From assembly GCA_023091665.1 (NCBI GenBank), contig JALJCQ010000006.1, positions 434,001 to 498,000 of the forward strand: a DNA stretch of 64,000 nt, read 5' to 3'. This DNA is from Pythium myriotylum (Eukaryota > Oomycota > Peronosporomycetes > Pythiales > Pythiaceae). This document shows positions 62,950 to 64,000 of this stretch, one piece after another. Both the position numbers and the translations under genes were made by a program. The stretch's first letter is position 1; each line of letters opens with the position of its first letter. The notes beneath the pieces were generated by a model. It saw only the letters and a program-made list of their open reading frames with translations, was not told where the DNA came from and did no database searches.

Positions 62950-64000
62950 GGAAGTTGAACGGATAGTTTTGAAACGACCAGTAGTGTACTCGTGTGGTCT
63001 TCAGTGTTTCATCGACGATTCTTTGCGACTTGTGTCGAAGACGTGCGCTGTATATCTTGCACCGGGGTCCAGACTAATCAGCATTATCCACATAAGGCGT
63101 AGCTGTTCAGTTGCAGGTGACGAGCATATGCAGTTTGCCGCTGAAGTTCAAGCTAGTTGAACCGAGCCATTGTGAGATGGGCATTGTTCATGGAAAATCC
63201 ACGTTGACACAGACGTGTTTATGGGAAACATGTAGGCTCTGGATGTGGGACATCCTGGATGATACCACGTGGACTCTACCGTCTTCTTTTTCAGAGGACG
63301 ATGCAGTCTTCCCTGGTTTGAACGAGACCCACCGAAGCACTTATCATTGAAAAATATTTCATCAATTAAAACGTTCTTAGCTCCATGTCCAGACGAAAGC
63401 GACAAACGGGACGTGAAGACGTATTGTATCCCGTCTCCAAAGCGTTCGCTTTCCGAGTCGTCCACGACATTGCTACACACTGTGCAAAAGCCAAACAACA
63501 CACGAACAAAGAAATCAGACACCAGGTGATGCAATTCTGGAAAAGCTCACCACGATCTCGATACCACAGTGTTGTCCATCTATGAGTCCACAACGTGGCG
63601 ATCCTTCGTATCGTGGGTATTAGTGTACTGTACTGTAAGCAAACTCAACGTCTGATGACCGGCCAATGCTGTAAAGTTGAAGTGCCGCGGTCATCAACCG
63701 TACTTCTCGGCTGACCAGGTCGCTTCAAACTTCGCGTTCGTCGACTTGTGCTTCGGGATCGGAAGGTTCAATGTCCTTGCGATTGTACAATCCCCGCATC
63801 ACTGCTATTTCCGCTACAGTTCTCTTAACATAGTGCGTCGCGAAGTCTCAAGTTGCGAAATGATTCCGTGTACGTCAGCGGTGCCCAGAGAGCGTTGCTT
63901 ATTTTCTCCGGCAGCTGCAACACGGCATAGGGAGACACGCATCGCCTCTCTGTGAAGTGACACAAACGATGACGAGCCGGGCGCCATGCCGGCTCCCTGT
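62950..64000. other. Intergenic, no gene seen
   Basis: Only short frames without domains, signal peptides or repeats were found to the end of the window. Confidence 0.5.

Overview
The window looks like a repeat-rich, effector-bearing stretch of an oomycete nuclear genome, most likely Phytophthora or a close relative. The evidence is: small secreted proteins with an R-x-L-R motif just after the signal peptide; core promoters matching the oomycete Inr/FPR consensus (GCTCATTYYNCAWTTT) about 50-70 bp before ATGs; GC-rich coding sequence in AT-richer surroundings; ~55 bp introns; and oomycete-style LINE, DIRS, Gypsy, Copia and hAT elements. I ran no database search, so family names rest on motifs read by eye.

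Layout. (1) 1.4-15.1 kb is a large inverted duplication (P1): two almost identical phosphate:H+ symporters at the outer ends and two almost identical secreted intradiol-dioxygenase-like proteins diverging from a 1.66 kb axis. The right arm alone carries a 640 bp TIR element and a broken aldo/keto reductase (Kv-beta type) gene. (2) 15.7-20.4 kb is a tandem duplication of a secreted RNLR-type glycine-rich repeat protein; the second copy is a pseudogene. (3) 20.9-23.6 kb is an eroded palindrome (P0) with one surviving small RNLR-type secreted protein. (4) 23.6-35.2 kb holds LINE (RNase H) debris, an inverted repeat (P2), a broken DIRS-like tyrosine-recombinase retrotransposon and, inside, a palindromic pair (P3) of RNLR-type genes. 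(5) 35.6-41.5 kb is an unrecognised decayed ORF plus a Ty3/Gypsy chromodomain element. (6) 41.5-49.7 kb is a nested stack: a LINE split by a hAT element (8-9 bp TSD), itself containing a 4.6 kb TIR transposon and a second LINE (15 bp TSD). The 4.6 kb element carries an HTH+AWS/SET histone-methyltransferase-like gene, a 2OG-Fe(II) oxygenase-like gene with C2H2 fingers, and an AT-hook transposase. (7) 49.7-58.2 kb is palindrome P4, with a pseudogenised RNLR gene in each arm and a young, full-length Copia element with identical-looking LTRs in its axis. (8) 59.8-62.9 kb is palindrome P5, with two intact RNLR genes, then a further single copy.

Two themes stand out. First, secreted-protein genes here occur repeatedly as divergent mirror pairs with the axis on the promoter side. 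Second, internal coding segments of two unrelated retrotransposons (Gypsy integrase, DIRS gag) are flipped in place, so that re-flipping would resume the reading frame. Together they suggest inversion or inverted-duplication events have been frequent in this region.
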